A stretch of 28,366 bases of DNA from CAZJDM01 sp964544765 (GCA_964544765.1 CAZJDM010000046.1:1-28366), one strand, 5' to 3'. Shown: positions 8,727 through 16,909, counted from the first letter of the stretch. Notes: generated from the letters alone by a model not told the origin. A program made the numbers and translations.

Positions 8727-10710
8727 TATGTATCTTTACCTCATAAAAAATATTTTGCACAATTAATATATAAAAGAATAACAATAAAGAATAAAATACA
8801 ACATATCTACGAGTTATAGATATTAGACTTAGATCAAAGGCATCGATTATTATTCCATTAAAGAAAAAGGTTTTTAAAAGAAAAACCCAAAAAACCATTG
8901 TAATAAACAAACCGATAAAGCTTCTCCCTAACAAATAATGCCCCGTCCCTGGTATTAAAAAGGAAGTGGTAATTGATAGATATGAAGTTCTTTTATGTTT
9001 ATTAGAAATACATATAGATTGATATATATGAGAAAAAGGGTCAGAAATTTTTTCTTCATTTATAGCTTTACAGGCCAGACAACCCTCTTCACTTTCAGTT
9101 TTCCCTTCACTTTTCTCTTCATTTTTCCTATTCCTTTTATTAGCTTCAATCAGACCACAATTATAACAGACTCTCGAAAGCCCATAATAATTCCCCAAAA
9201 AATAGAAAATCAAGATCCCTATCAAACAGATAGCTCCTATCTGATAATTAAAGAAAAAGGGGTATACACGAAAAGCCTTATGAATTGATCTAGAAATTAG
9301 CTCTCTTTTGTCCTTGGTATTGGTAAACAAAGTTGAAAAGATTTCTTTTGTAGATAAAGAGTCTATAATTAAATAATGAGCCCCTTCTATTTTTTCTCTC
9401 TCAATATGCTCGGCAACTAATTCAGGGTCTAACTCCTTAGATCTATTAAGAAAATACCTTTGATCATCAATCTGTTGTTTAGTGGTAAAATACAACCTAC
9501 TTAAATTAAAATAATTAGAAGCGGACCTGTTATTAAGCTCCAAAGATCGCATATAAGCTAATTTGGCATTTTCATACTTACCAGCATAAAAGTAGGCGTT
9601 ACCTAAATTGTTATAAGCTTTTGAATATTCCGGATCTAAATTAATTAAATGCTCAAAATAAGTAATGGCTTTAGAATAATTAGCGCTTTTTAAATAGTAA
9701 TTACCCATGGTAAATAATAAACTTCTGTTTTTTAGCACTTCCTTACTGTGTTGCTGATCCAGTTTAGCTAAATGCTCAACTTCATATACTCCCAATTCAA
9801 CATTTATAATGTCCCTAGTTATAGAAGAGGAATATGTCAGAAAAGAAAACGCAACGTTCAGCAATATCGGAGATATAATCAAAAAAAGAGTAAAGGCAAC
9901 TGATAAAATTAAGTCCTTACGTCTAAAATAAGGTGAAAAAATTAGAAGAAAAATAAATAGATACTCCCACTTATAACCATCTATAAATAGGGGAAAGATA
10001 AAAACGGTTATTATCAGAAAGCCAGCTATAATCTTGCCATTACGAGCCGTAGTAAAAGAAAATACCCGGCATAAATCGTAAAAAACGGGCCTTATGTAGG
10101 TTATTATGACCAGGGGTATATAAATGAAGATACATATAATAAGAGCAAAAAATAAAAATAGAAAAATATTTCCAAAATCAATAATTAAGCCATGTAAATT
10201 ACTAAAGTAACTTTTTATCCCACGTGCTAAATATAAAAAACCTTTACCAATATCCACTATTCTAAAAAAATAGATCGATGAAAGTTTAAAATAAGATTCA
10301 GGAACAAGCGGAGAAATCTGAATCGCATACTCTAATAATTTAATGGCTTCAACATTCTTATCATTATTCAGGGCATAATGAGCTTCCATAAACAAATTTG
10401 CGGAAATGGAAAATATATTATTTCGTCCTTCTCTATATTTTTGTATCTCTATAGTTTTCAAATACTCGAAACTTTGATAACTCCATTCTTTGAGTAATTC
10501 TCCCGGTTTATTTCCAGGTAATAGGGATAAATGTTTTTGTCTTTCAAACCAAATTTTCTCAACACTAGTTAAGGTCTTTTGTGACCAATTAGCGGTTTTC
10601 AAAGTTGAACCTAGCTCACCAGAAGCATGTAAAAAGGTTGAAAAAAGCATTAAAAGACAGTATAGAAAGGCCAAGCGTTTGCTGAGGTTAATTATAATTG
10701 AGAGAAACAT
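8716..10710 (-). CDS. TPR polytopic membrane protein with zinc finger
   Basis: The 664-residue product starts with a likely signal sequence (RLAFLYCLLMLFSTFLHA, cleavage near HA|SG). A helical repeat region around 95-150 is followed by several membrane spans at about 175-295. Two or three canonical TPR units lie at about 325-420, including MGNYYLKSANYSKAITYFEHLINLDP. After another span near 480-505 comes a four-cysteine cluster, CYNCG and CLACK, likely binding zinc. A final hydrophobic block opens with FLIPGTGHYLLGRSFIG, which recalls small TM2-like two-helix modules. I chose the ATG at 10710. In-frame GTGs at 10725 and 10722 lie inside mazG, and AGGTGG sits 11 bases before the ATG. This is the first gene of the long minus-strand run. 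Its partner is unknown; a scaffold for pilus or secretion assembly is a guess. Confidence 0.75.
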   Translation of the reverse strand: MFLSIIINLSKRLAFLYCLLMLFSTFLHASGELGSTLKTANWSQKTLTSVEKIWFERQKHLSLLPGNKPGELLKEWSYQSFEYLKTIEIQKYREGRNNIFSISANLFMEAHYALNNDKNVEAIKLLEYAIQISPLVPESYFKLSSIYFFRIVDIGKGFLYLARGIKSYFSNLHGLIIDFGNIFLFLFFALIICIFIYIPLVIITYIRPVFYDLCRVFSFTTARNGKIIAGFLIITVFIFPLFIDGYKWEYLFIFLLIFSPYFRRKDLILSVAFTLFLIISPILLNVAFSFLTYSSSITRDIINVELGVYEVEHLAKLDQQHSKEVLKNRSLLFTMGNYYLKSANYSKAITYFEHLINLDPEYSKAYNNLGNAYFYAGKYENAKLAYMRSLELNNRSASNYFNLSRLYFTTKQQIDDQRYFLNRSKELDPELVAEHIEREKIEGAHYLIIDSLSTKEIFSTLFTNTKDKRELISRSIHKAFRVYPFFFNYQIGAICLIGILIFYFLGNYYGLSRVCYNCGLIEANKRNRKNEEKSEGKTESEEGCLACKAINEEKISDPFSHIYQSICISNKHKRTSYLSITTSFLIPGTGHYLLGRSFIGLFITMVFWVFLLKTFFFNGIIIDAFDLSLISITRRYVVFYSLLLFFYILIVQNIFYEVKIHNER

Positions 10711-11538
10711 ATGTCTATTCACCACCTATTAAAAACCGTACAAAAATTGCGTAGTAAGAACGGTTGTCCTTGGGATCTCGAGCAAACCCATGAATCTTTA
10801 TTTCCTTATTTAATTGAAGAAGCTTACGAAGTTATTGAGTCTTATAACCAAGATCCTCATAATTTTAAAGAAGAATTAGGAGATTTACTCCTACAAATAG
10901 TCCTTCATTGCCAAATATCCTCCGAAGCTCAACTCTTTAATTTTAACGATGTAGCGAATTCAGTCAATAAGAAAATGATCCGAAGACACCCTCACGTTTT
11001 CGCCGATAAAAAAGTATGCGGATCATCAGATGTATTGGAAAACTGGGAAAATATAAAACTAAATGAAGAAACATCTTCAAAAGCTCCAAAGTCATTATTA
11101 TCGGGAGTACCTAAACAACTTCCAGCCCTTCTAAAAGCCTACAGAATAGGAGAAAAAGTTGCCAATATCGGCTTTGATTGGAACAAACCTTCAGAAGTAT
11201 TTGGAAAAATTAAAGAAGAAATATTTGAATTAGAAGAAGCACTAAAAAAAGGCTCATTAAAAGAAATCGAAATGGAATTTGGGGATCTACTGTTTAGTTT
11301 AGTTAATTTAGGTCGCCATCTAGACGTAAATGCTGAAATTGCCTGTGATAAATCTAACCAAAAATTTATTAAAAGATTTACTAAAATGATCGAAATAGCT
11401 AAAAAAACGGATCTTCACTCCTATTCTTTAGCTGAATTAGAAGACCTTTGGAGTAAGGCTAAAAGTGAATTAGATCAAAGTTCTTCACCAACATCAACTA
11501 TGCAGTCATCTGAGAAATTACGCTCACCTGAGAAATAA
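10711..11538 (+). CDS. mazG: Nucleoside triphosphate pyrophosphohydrolase MazG
   Basis: MazG hydrolyses (d)NTPs to monophosphates and pyrophosphate as house-cleaning or stress control. The 275-residue protein has both tandem MazG domains. The first starts LRSKNGCPWDLEQTHESL and has the metal-binding pairs EEAYEVIE and EELGDLLLQIVLH. The second has EEIFELEEALKK and EMEFGDLLFSLVNLGRHL. The ATG at 10711 is the family start, with GAGAG six to seven bases upstream. It directly abuts the divergent TPR gene's ATG, forming CATATG. The last 15 or so residues are a low-complexity Ser-rich tail ending SEKLRSPEK. They look appended, and the tail plus stop codon is duplicated downstream. Confidence 0.95.
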   Translation: MSIHHLLKTVQKLRSKNGCPWDLEQTHESLFPYLIEEAYEVIESYNQDPHNFKEELGDLLLQIVLHCQISSEAQLFNFNDVANSVNKKMIRRHPHVFADKKVCGSSDVLENWENIKLNEETSSKAPKSLLSGVPKQLPALLKAYRIGEKVANIGFDWNKPSEVFGKIKEEIFELEEALKKGSLKEIEMEFGDLLFSLVNLGRHLDVNAEIACDKSNQKFIKRFTKMIEIAKKTDLHSYSLAELEDLWSKAKSELDQSSSPTSTMQSSEKLRSPEK

Positions 11539-11582
11539 TTCACCGCGTTTATCTGAGAAGTTGCGTTCATCTGAGAAATAAA
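11509..11582 (+). repeat. Direct repeat of the mazG 3' end including its stop
   Basis: A block of about 31 bases at 11509-11539 recurs at 11552-11582 with about four substitutions, a period of 43 bases. Each block carries two CTGAGAA copies 18 bases apart, at 11510, 11528, 11553 and 11571. The first block encodes SEKLRSPEK and the TAA. Read in the equivalent phase, the second encodes SEKLRSSEK and TAA, but it lies after the stop and in another frame. Confidence 0.8.
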
Positions 11583-11690
11583 GCACTGTCAATTTATTAT
11601 ACAAAAAACCCCTCAATATCGCTGGTTTTGTCTTAATTTTGATCAACCAATTTTAATTTAGAAATATTTGATTACGATGATCTCCGAATA

Positions 11691-11714
11691 CCCTATAAAA
11701 TAGGGCCGTTTTTT
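11691..11714 (+). terminator. Likely intrinsic terminator after mazG
   Basis: CCCTAT at 11691-11696 pairs with ATAGGG at 11700-11705 around a three-base loop. CCG and six T follow. The stem is short and there is a three-base gap before the T run, so efficiency may be modest. It is the only terminator-like structure between mazG and the Pal-like gene. Confidence 0.5.
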
Positions 11715-11786
11715 AAAGAAGTTATTAGTTTTTATTAAAATACATAAACATTAATAACTTTTTGGTAATAATCTTGCATGTAACAC

Positions 11787-11807
11787 GCAATTAGCTAGCA
11801 ATTAGCT
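11787..11807 (+). repeat. Two 10-bp direct repeats, 11-bp period, before the Pal-like gene
   Basis: GCAATTAGCT occurs at 11787-11796 and again at 11798-11807, one helical turn apart. It lies 32 bases before the start codon, in the likely promoter or leader. It could be an operator or a slippage product. No regulator is identifiable. Confidence 0.6.
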
Positions 11808-11838
11808 TTATGAGTGTTAACTTTTTAGGAGGTATTTC

Positions 11839-12384
11839 ATGTCAAAATCATTAATTCTAAGTCTAAGTTTATGTATTGTAACCTTTTTTGCTGCTTGTAC
11901 CAGCCAAGAAGAAGTTGATCCCATAGCACCTGTTGAGACTACAGATGTGACAGATGTGGATGTAGAGGGTGTTGACAATGAAATCCTTCCAGAAGAAGCA
12001 ATAAGTGAAGTAACTGAAACAGAAGTAAAGGAAACTCTTGATCAAACAGCAGTAAATTTTGGGTTTGATCGATTTGTCCTAACCAGTGAAGCTAAAACTC
12101 AATTAAGGATCAAAGCAGAATTCTTGCTAAAAAACCATGATGTACGTCTTAGGATCGAAGGACATTGCGATAATAGAGGTTCTGATCAATACAATATGAA
12201 TCTTGGTCTAAAAAGAGCCCAAGCTACGAAAGACTTTTTGATGGAACTGGGTGTAAAAGATGATCAATTAACTGTTATTAGCTTAGGAGAAAAACAACCT
12301 ATTGACCCTTCTGACAATGATGAGGCATGGGCAGCTAACAGAAGAACAGAATTTATAATTGAAGATCTAACAGCTCAAAACTAA
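11839..12384 (+). CDS. Pal/OmpA-type peptidoglycan-associated lipoprotein
   Basis: The 181-residue precursor has a signal peptide with the lipobox-like FAAC, so Cys20 should be lipidated. Thr at +2 favours outer-membrane sorting in Gram-negatives. An acidic, Val/Thr/Glu-rich linker (about 24-65) is followed by a complete OmpA-like domain: VNFGFDRFVLT, RLRIEGHCDNRGSDQYNMNLGLKRA and AWAANRRTEF. The Asp and Arg of this motif bind meso-diaminopimelate in peptidoglycan. It therefore tethers the outer membrane to the wall. AGGAGG at 11827-11832 fixes the start. There are no tolABQR genes nearby, so it is either a detached pal or a paralogue. It appears monocistronic, with a large hairpin downstream. 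Confidence 0.9.
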   Translation: MSKSLILSLSLCIVTFFAACTSQEEVDPIAPVETTDVTDVDVEGVDNEILPEEAISEVTETEVKETLDQTAVNFGFDRFVLTSEAKTQLRIKAEFLLKNHDVRLRIEGHCDNRGSDQYNMNLGLKRAQATKDFLMELGVKDDQLTVISLGEKQPIDPSDNDEAWAANRRTEFIIEDLTAQN

Positions 12385-12426
12385 TATAATAACCTGTATA
12401 CATTAGATATTCTAAACTAGATAAGG

Positions 12427-12484
12427 TATAAACGCGTTGGTTTCTTATTAAACTAGGTAAACTAGGTAGTTCAACGCGTTTATA
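12427..12484 (+). terminator. 13-bp inverted repeat after the Pal-like gene
   Basis: TATAAACGCGTTG at 12427-12439 and CAACGCGTTTATA at 12472-12484 are perfect complements around a 32-base loop. The loop contains AAACTAGGT twice in tandem. A short T-rich stretch follows, so it may terminate transcription. The core AACGCGTT of each arm is itself a palindrome, so protein binding is an alternative. Confidence 0.5.
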
Positions 12485-12615
12485 TTTTATATGATTATCT
12501 AAATTTCAAACCCATAAAGACTCTTTACATCCAGATCAGAAATAGAATTATTATTTAATTTCAATAACTAATAAAAAAAATCGGATTTGGAACAACTCTT
12601 GCTTCCTAAGAAAAT

Positions 12616-14022
12616 ATGAAGCAGAATGCACTTGAAACAATTCTATCCTTTGATCGAGGAACATTAGTATTTAAAAACACTGAACAATCATCATCCGAAA
12701 TAGAACAATTAAATAGCGTGTTGTGGGATCCAAGAGTAAATGTATACCGAGCCCCAGCCATACTGTACCAATCCTTAATTGAAGAACTACAAACAAAACA
12801 AATTAATTTTATTGATCAAGTAAAACCTTCTCTTTCAGTTTCAAATTCTTCAGTTTCAAATTCTCTACCCACTACTTGGTTAAAATTCGATCTAAGACCC
12901 TACCAGGAAACGGCAATCGATTCTTTGTCTCTAGCTAATTGGCGCGGAATTCTTAGCTTACCTACAGGAAGCGGAAAAACTTTGGTAGCTATTGGTGCTA
13001 TGAAAAAGCTGAACGTTAATACCATTTGTTTGGTACCTACACGAGTACTACTGGAACAATGGGTTAAGCAAATTAAGGTATACTATACCGGAAAAGTAGG
13101 AGTTTTAGGTGATGGAAAATACAATATTCAAAACATAACAGTGGCGACTTTTGAAAGCGCCTATAGATATATGTCACGCATCGGAAACCTATTTGAATTC
13201 CTTATAGTAGATGAAGTTCATCATTTTGGCTCTAATATGCGTGATGAAGCGCTAGAAATGTCTATAGCTCCATATAGATTAGGATTAACCGCTACTCTTC
13301 CCAATGATCAAGTCAAATTAGGCAACTTACATCGATTTATTGGACCGTTACTTTATCAGATCAATGTATCAGATTTAGCAGGAAATTATCTGGCTAATTT
13401 TGAGATTTGTTATCTTAATTTACCATTAACCCCTTCTGAAAGAGCAATATATGATACCAACATGAAAATATTTAGAATTTTTTTTGCCTGGTTTCGCAAT
13501 TATTATCCCGACGGAGATTGGCCCTTATTAGTTAAAATTGCCTATAGACAAAATGAAGGACGAAAAGCTTTAGCTGCCTTGCGCTATTGCCAGAAACTGG
13601 TCCGATTAACTAAACGAAAAAAATCGGTTCTATCTTCCCTCTTGAGACAGCACTTTGGTCAAAAAATTTTAATATTTACCACAGACACCGCATCCGTTTA
13701 CAGTATTTCCAGGTTGTTTCTTATACAGCCTATAACAGCTGATATAAAAAAGAAAGAAAGGGTGGAAATAATAAATAGATTTCGTGAAGGCAATATAAAA
13801 GTATTGGTCTCTTGCCAAGTATTAAATGAAGGTTTTGATGTACCTGAAGCAGAAATTGGTATCATAGTAGGTGGGAAGTTGGGTAGTCGAGAATACATTC
13901 AAAGAATTGGACGACTACTTAGGCCAGCCATAGGCAAAAAAGCAATTATATATGAACTGGTCGCCGATAATACAGTTGAAACTCGCCAAGCACAAAAAAG
14001 GAGAAAAGCTATTGCTTCCTAG
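12616..14022 (+). CDS. XPB/Rad25-type SF2 DNA helicase
   Basis: The 468-residue protein is an SF2 helicase. It has FDLRPYQETAID (about 91-102), Walker A LPTGSGKT (115-122), CLVPTRVLLEQW, DEVH (199-202) and LTATLP (224-229). Its C-terminal RecA-like domain has ILIFTTDTASVYSI, VSCQVLNEGFDVPEA and QRIGRLLRP. The DEVH box and short N-terminal damage-recognition-like region fit the XPB group rather than RecQ or UvrB. XPB proteins open DNA at lesions. The next gene is a Bax1 homologue, the nuclease partner of archaeal XPB, which strengthens the call. The start ATG has only a weak ribosome site. The stop overlaps the downstream TTG start by 11 bases. Confidence 0.88.
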   Translation: MKQNALETILSFDRGTLVFKNTEQSSSEIEQLNSVLWDPRVNVYRAPAILYQSLIEELQTKQINFIDQVKPSLSVSNSSVSNSLPTTWLKFDLRPYQETAIDSLSLANWRGILSLPTGSGKTLVAIGAMKKLNVNTICLVPTRVLLEQWVKQIKVYYTGKVGVLGDGKYNIQNITVATFESAYRYMSRIGNLFEFLIVDEVHHFGSNMRDEALEMSIAPYRLGLTATLPNDQVKLGNLHRFIGPLLYQINVSDLAGNYLANFEICYLNLPLTPSERAIYDTNMKIFRIFFAWFRNYYPDGDWPLLVKIAYRQNEGRKALAALRYCQKLVRLTKRKKSVLSSLLRQHFGQKILIFTTDTASVYSISRLFLIQPITADIKKKERVEIINRFREGNIKVLVSCQVLNEGFDVPEAEIGIIVGGKLGSREYIQRIGRLLRPAIGKKAIIYELVADNTVETRQAQKRRKAIAS

Positions 14023-15214
14023 CAATTTATTAAGTTACCGGCAAAAACAAGGCCAGATCTTTCCAACTTTCCTTGATCAATCAGATTATCCATGGATAGA
14101 AGAAATTATAGAAACCTATATTAGCTTTCATGGAGAATCAAAAAGACGCGCTCAAGAAAAACTATATTATTTCCTCCAATCCGATTCACTTCCCACAATG
14201 AAAGTTAAAATGTTTTTGTTTGTAGTAGATCGTATTTGGTTAGATCAATGCAGAGCAAAAATTTCTCCTCAGCTTATACGTAAGCAAGTATTTTTAAATT
14301 CAGCACAACAACAAATGGAACCAACAACAAACTATCCTCAATGGCGGAATATGATTTTTCACAAAGTAGCTAAAGAACTTCAAATTAATCCAAAACAAGT
14401 TGAGGAGTTGTTATTTAGCGACTTACCAAACGAAAGAGTACTGGTAACTCCCCAAGCACTCCCGTCATCAGCTGATCTAGCGCTAAAAACCAATTTGGCT
14501 CTAGTACAAGGAATTCTCCTACATACAGAAGAAATAGGTATACAAATACTGGGAAATGCACGCGCAGTGGTTAGACACGCAAAACTCAAAGGCCTTATTT
14601 GTACAATTGAACCATCCACAAACTATCAATCTTACCATGATACTGCCGTAATGTTAAAAATTTCCGGGCCCTTTTCTCTGTTTCGTAAAACGCGTTTATA
14701 TGGTCGAATTTTGGGAGAAATTATTCCAATGCTAGGTTGGTGTAAAGCTTATGAATTAAAAGCAAATTGTTTTATGAAAAATCCATGTGGAGAATTGATC
14801 CTTCGTTCTGGATCTCCAATTATACCCAGTAAATTACCTAAAAAATATGATAGCAAATTAGAACAAAAATTCTCTCGCTCTTTTATAAAAATCGCTCCTG
14901 ATTGGGAAATAATAAGGGAACCAAAGCCCCTGACTATTGGAAATAGCTTTATTTTCCCAGATTTTGCTTTAAACCACAAACTTAACCCCAACAGACAGTG
15001 GCTCTTAGAAATCATTGGATTCTGGACAGCTGAATATTTAGAACAAAAACTACTAAAACTACAAACTCTCAACATTAAAAACTTGATTATCTGTCTAAAT
15101 GATAAATTAAATTGTAAAGATGAAGAATTACCAAATAACAGTAGAATTATTCGTTATAAATATACTATCGATCCACGAAAAGTACTATCAATTATTAATG
15201 AGGACAGACCATGA
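14012..15214 (+). CDS. Bax1-like structure-specific nuclease (DUF790)
   Basis: The 400-residue protein opens with LLPSNLLSYRQKQGQIFPTFL, the typical DUF790 N-terminus. It ends in a PD-(D/E)XK-type core: FIFPDFAL, then WLLEIIGFWTAEYLEQKL, with catalytic Asp and Glu in place. In archaea, Bax1 binds XPB and cuts DNA near bubbles and flaps made by the helicase. I start it at TTG 14012, preceded by AAGGAG eight bases upstream, because the family sequence begins right there. An upstream in-frame ATG at 13952 lies deep inside the helicase gene and would add 20 unrelated residues. The 11-base overlap with the helicase and the ATGA overlap with the next gene imply translational coupling. Confidence 0.88.
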   Translation: MLPSNLLSYRQKQGQIFPTFLDQSDYPWIEEIIETYISFHGESKRRAQEKLYYFLQSDSLPTMKVKMFLFVVDRIWLDQCRAKISPQLIRKQVFLNSAQQQMEPTTNYPQWRNMIFHKVAKELQINPKQVEELLFSDLPNERVLVTPQALPSSADLALKTNLALVQGILLHTEEIGIQILGNARAVVRHAKLKGLICTIEPSTNYQSYHDTAVMLKISGPFSLFRKTRLYGRILGEIIPMLGWCKAYELKANCFMKNPCGELILRSGSPIIPSKLPKKYDSKLEQKFSRSFIKIAPDWEIIREPKPLTIGNSFIFPDFALNHKLNPNRQWLLEIIGFWTAEYLEQKLLKLQTLNIKNLIICLNDKLNCKDEELPNNSRIIRYKYTIDPRKVLSIINEDRP

Positions 15215-15528
15215 AAATTCCATGTTGTCAAGAATTCGAAAAAATTGCCAACGCCTATCTGGATGCATCAGAGAGCTATGATAGACGCTTAGTATTAATC
15301 AGTAGATTAATTTCCAAATTAGATCCTGAATGGGAAGAGGATTATTTCTTATATGAGATCTTTCTTATCCTAAAGGAAATACTTGATAAAAAAACTGTAC
15401 TAGAACATATTTTTTTCAACAAAAACCTTGATTCAATAATCACTGATAAAACAACGCTTAAGGAAATGATTGATAAAACTAAACGAGATTTATTGATTAA
15501 CATTGACCTAACAGGATCTGAAGTATAA
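15211..15528 (+). CDS. Small unknown protein coupled to the XPB-Bax1 pair
   Basis: The 105-residue product is not recognised. It is mostly helical by appearance and mixed in charge. Near the N-terminus is a CC pair (IPCCQEF), followed by LISRLISKLDPEWEEDYFLYEIFLILKEILDKK. It has no signal sequence or membrane span. It starts at the ATGA overlapping the Bax1-like stop, so it is the third gene of the same operon. It may act with the helicase and nuclease, which is guilt by association only. Confidence 0.7.
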   Translation: MKIPCCQEFEKIANAYLDASESYDRRLVLISRLISKLDPEWEEDYFLYEIFLILKEILDKKTVLEHIFFNKNLDSIITDKTTLKEMIDKTKRDLLINIDLTGSEV

Positions 15529-15566
15529 CTGCAAACTACTATATTTGTTAGAACAGAAATTTCAAC

Positions 15567-15812
15567 TTACCTCTTATTACTTTCACCATTCTCTGAACCA
15601 GATTTCTCCTTTTTTAATACATAGTTTTCACTCTCATTAAGAATGGTAAAAATATCTGTTAAGTTTGAACACCCATCTAAGCCGGATTTTCTACCAAGAA
15701 ACCTAACAAATCCTGGTAGACGATCCAAAATCTTAGTTGGTAAAATGGTGATAATTACCAATGATCCGATTAACCAAAATCGTTGAATAAGTTGGTTCAA
15801 TTTGACTTTCAT
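15567..15812 (-). CDS. Small single-pass membrane protein, unknown
   Basis: The 81-residue product begins MKVKLNQLIQRFWLIGSLVI and has one N-terminal hydrophobic helix (about 12-28). A soluble, charged tail ends with a Lys/Ser/Glu-rich stretch. GGAGA about eight bases before the ATG at 15812 supports translation and decides the start over a TTG one codon upstream. It converges on the XPB operon and ends 38 bp from it. The family is not recognised. Confidence 0.6.
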   Translation of the reverse strand: MKVKLNQLIQRFWLIGSLVIITILPTKILDRLPGFVRFLGRKSGLDGCSNLTDIFTILNESENYVLKKEKSGSENGESNKR

Positions 15813-15898
15813 CAAAATATCTCCAAGAAATCTTGCCTGTTAATTTGCTCTTTAGGGCGAAATAATTGACCTCTTGTCGCTTTAACAAAATAATTCAC

Positions 15899-16363
15899 TC
15901 ACTTTACATCGTTTCCATATCTGTCAACTAATTCTTTTCTGGCATCCATATCAAGAGATCGAAAAAATTGCATACAGGACCTCATATGAGCTTCATGTAC
16001 TGTTGCGCTAAATTTTTGAATAAGTTCAAAGGACCTTTTTTCTAATTCTTTCTCTGTATCTTCTTCATATCTTGGAGCAATAATGATAAAAACCCCAGTA
16101 CCAAATGACGTTCTAAGCCGATATCTTTTTAGATCACTTCGAAAGTCTACTCTTATTTCATTAATAATAAATCCACTAAAATCACCCGATAACTCATCAT
16201 CATCACCTGAACACTCAGATTTTAAAAACCTCGCAACAGCTTTAATTGCTTTAGAAGCACCCTCCACAGAACCAAACATACCATCTTGATATGTAATATC
16301 CGGCTTGCCTGCCATAAACGAATTACTTTTTTCATTCTGATTATTTTTACCATTAGATTTCAT
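15899..16363 (-). CDS. Conserved-looking hypothetical protein
   Basis: The product is about 154 residues, starting at the ATG at 16363; an in-frame GTG at 16372 is an alternative, and neither has a clear ribosome site. The N-terminus is polar and disordered-looking. A mixed alpha/beta body follows, with FSGFIINEIRVDFRSDLKRYRLRTSFGTGVFIIIAP and a long charged helix. No signal peptide or membrane span is seen, and the family is not recognised. It is divergent from the gene at 16453 across a short region with alternating GAGATAT repeats, which suggests shared control. Confidence 0.6.
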   Translation of the reverse strand: MKSNGKNNQNEKSNSFMAGKPDITYQDGMFGSVEGASKAIKAVARFLKSECSGDDDELSGDFSGFIINEIRVDFRSDLKRYRLRTSFGTGVFIIIAPRYEEDTEKELEKRSFELIQKFSATVHEAHMRSCMQFFRSLDMDARKELVDRYGNDVK

Positions 16364-16387
16364 TGAATACACTTTATCTATTTTTTA

Positions 16388-16457
16388 GAGATATGTAAAG
16401 ATAATATCTCGCTAAAAGAGAGATATTGCTATTTTTTAACTATCATTTTTTAATGAT
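16388..16457. promoter_or_regulatory. Divergent operator with alternating repeats
   Basis: GAGATAT at 16388-16394, ATATCTC at 16404-16410 and GAGATAT at 16420-16426 alternate in orientation at an exact 16-base period with nine-base spacers. A second dyad, ATCATT-TTTT-AATGAT, occupies 16442-16457. Both lie between the divergent genes starting at 16363 and about 16453-16495, and are good candidates for regulator binding. Confidence 0.55.
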
Positions 16458-16899
16458 TAGACTCGTACTTAAGTTCGTGGTATTTTTAGTATCAATGACA
16501 ATAAAAGATATTACATACAAAACCTCAGCAAAGAAAAGAGCAAAGCCTATCAAAGAGGCTTTTCAAGAACTAGCAAAAGAATTTGCCAAACAAAAAGAGG
16601 GAAATAAAAAAATACTCGAAGAATTCCTTGAGCTAAAACTAAACTCTCTTCTTTATGAAGGAAAAATGAGCTCTGATAGCTTAATCAATCTTTTCGTTTT
16701 ATACTTTGATATTGATCCCAATGATATAATAAAAAATATCAATAATATAACTCAAAACTTAAGAAAAACCAAGCCCTTAAGACCCTCCGATAAATTGTGG
16801 TTTGAGCTAGATAACACCCTTAACGAAGAAGAAAAATTTTACTTAGCTAGTTTAGCTAAATGTCATGCCAAACTAAAAAACAAGTTAAAATGTAAATAA
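16453..16899 (+). CDS. Hypothetical small basic protein
   Basis: The product is up to 148 residues from the ATG at 16453. A later ATG at 16495 (MTIKDITYKTSAKKRAKP) would give 134 residues and drop a short hydrophobic start. No good ribosome site separates them. The body is Lys/Glu-rich and helical, including AFQELAKEFAKQKEGNKKILEEFLELKLNSLL. It ends in a basic tail, KCHAKLKNKLKCK. It is not recognised. It is convergent with the GrpE-like gene, with only ten bases between stops. Confidence 0.55.
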   Translation: MIRLVLKFVVFLVSMTIKDITYKTSAKKRAKPIKEAFQELAKEFAKQKEGNKKILEEFLELKLNSLLYEGKMSSDSLINLFVLYFDIDPNDIIKNINNITQNLRKTKPLRPSDKLWFELDNTLNEEEKFYLASLAKCHAKLKNKLKCK

Positions 16900-16909
16900 A
16901 TAATAAAGC

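Noticed and set aside
10693..10698. TATAAT as the mazG -10 box
   Set aside because: No -35 lies at a proper distance, and transcription from it would begin downstream of the mazG ribosome site.
13698..13898. Minus-strand frame inside the helicase gene
   Set aside because: It is antisense to conserved helicase motifs.
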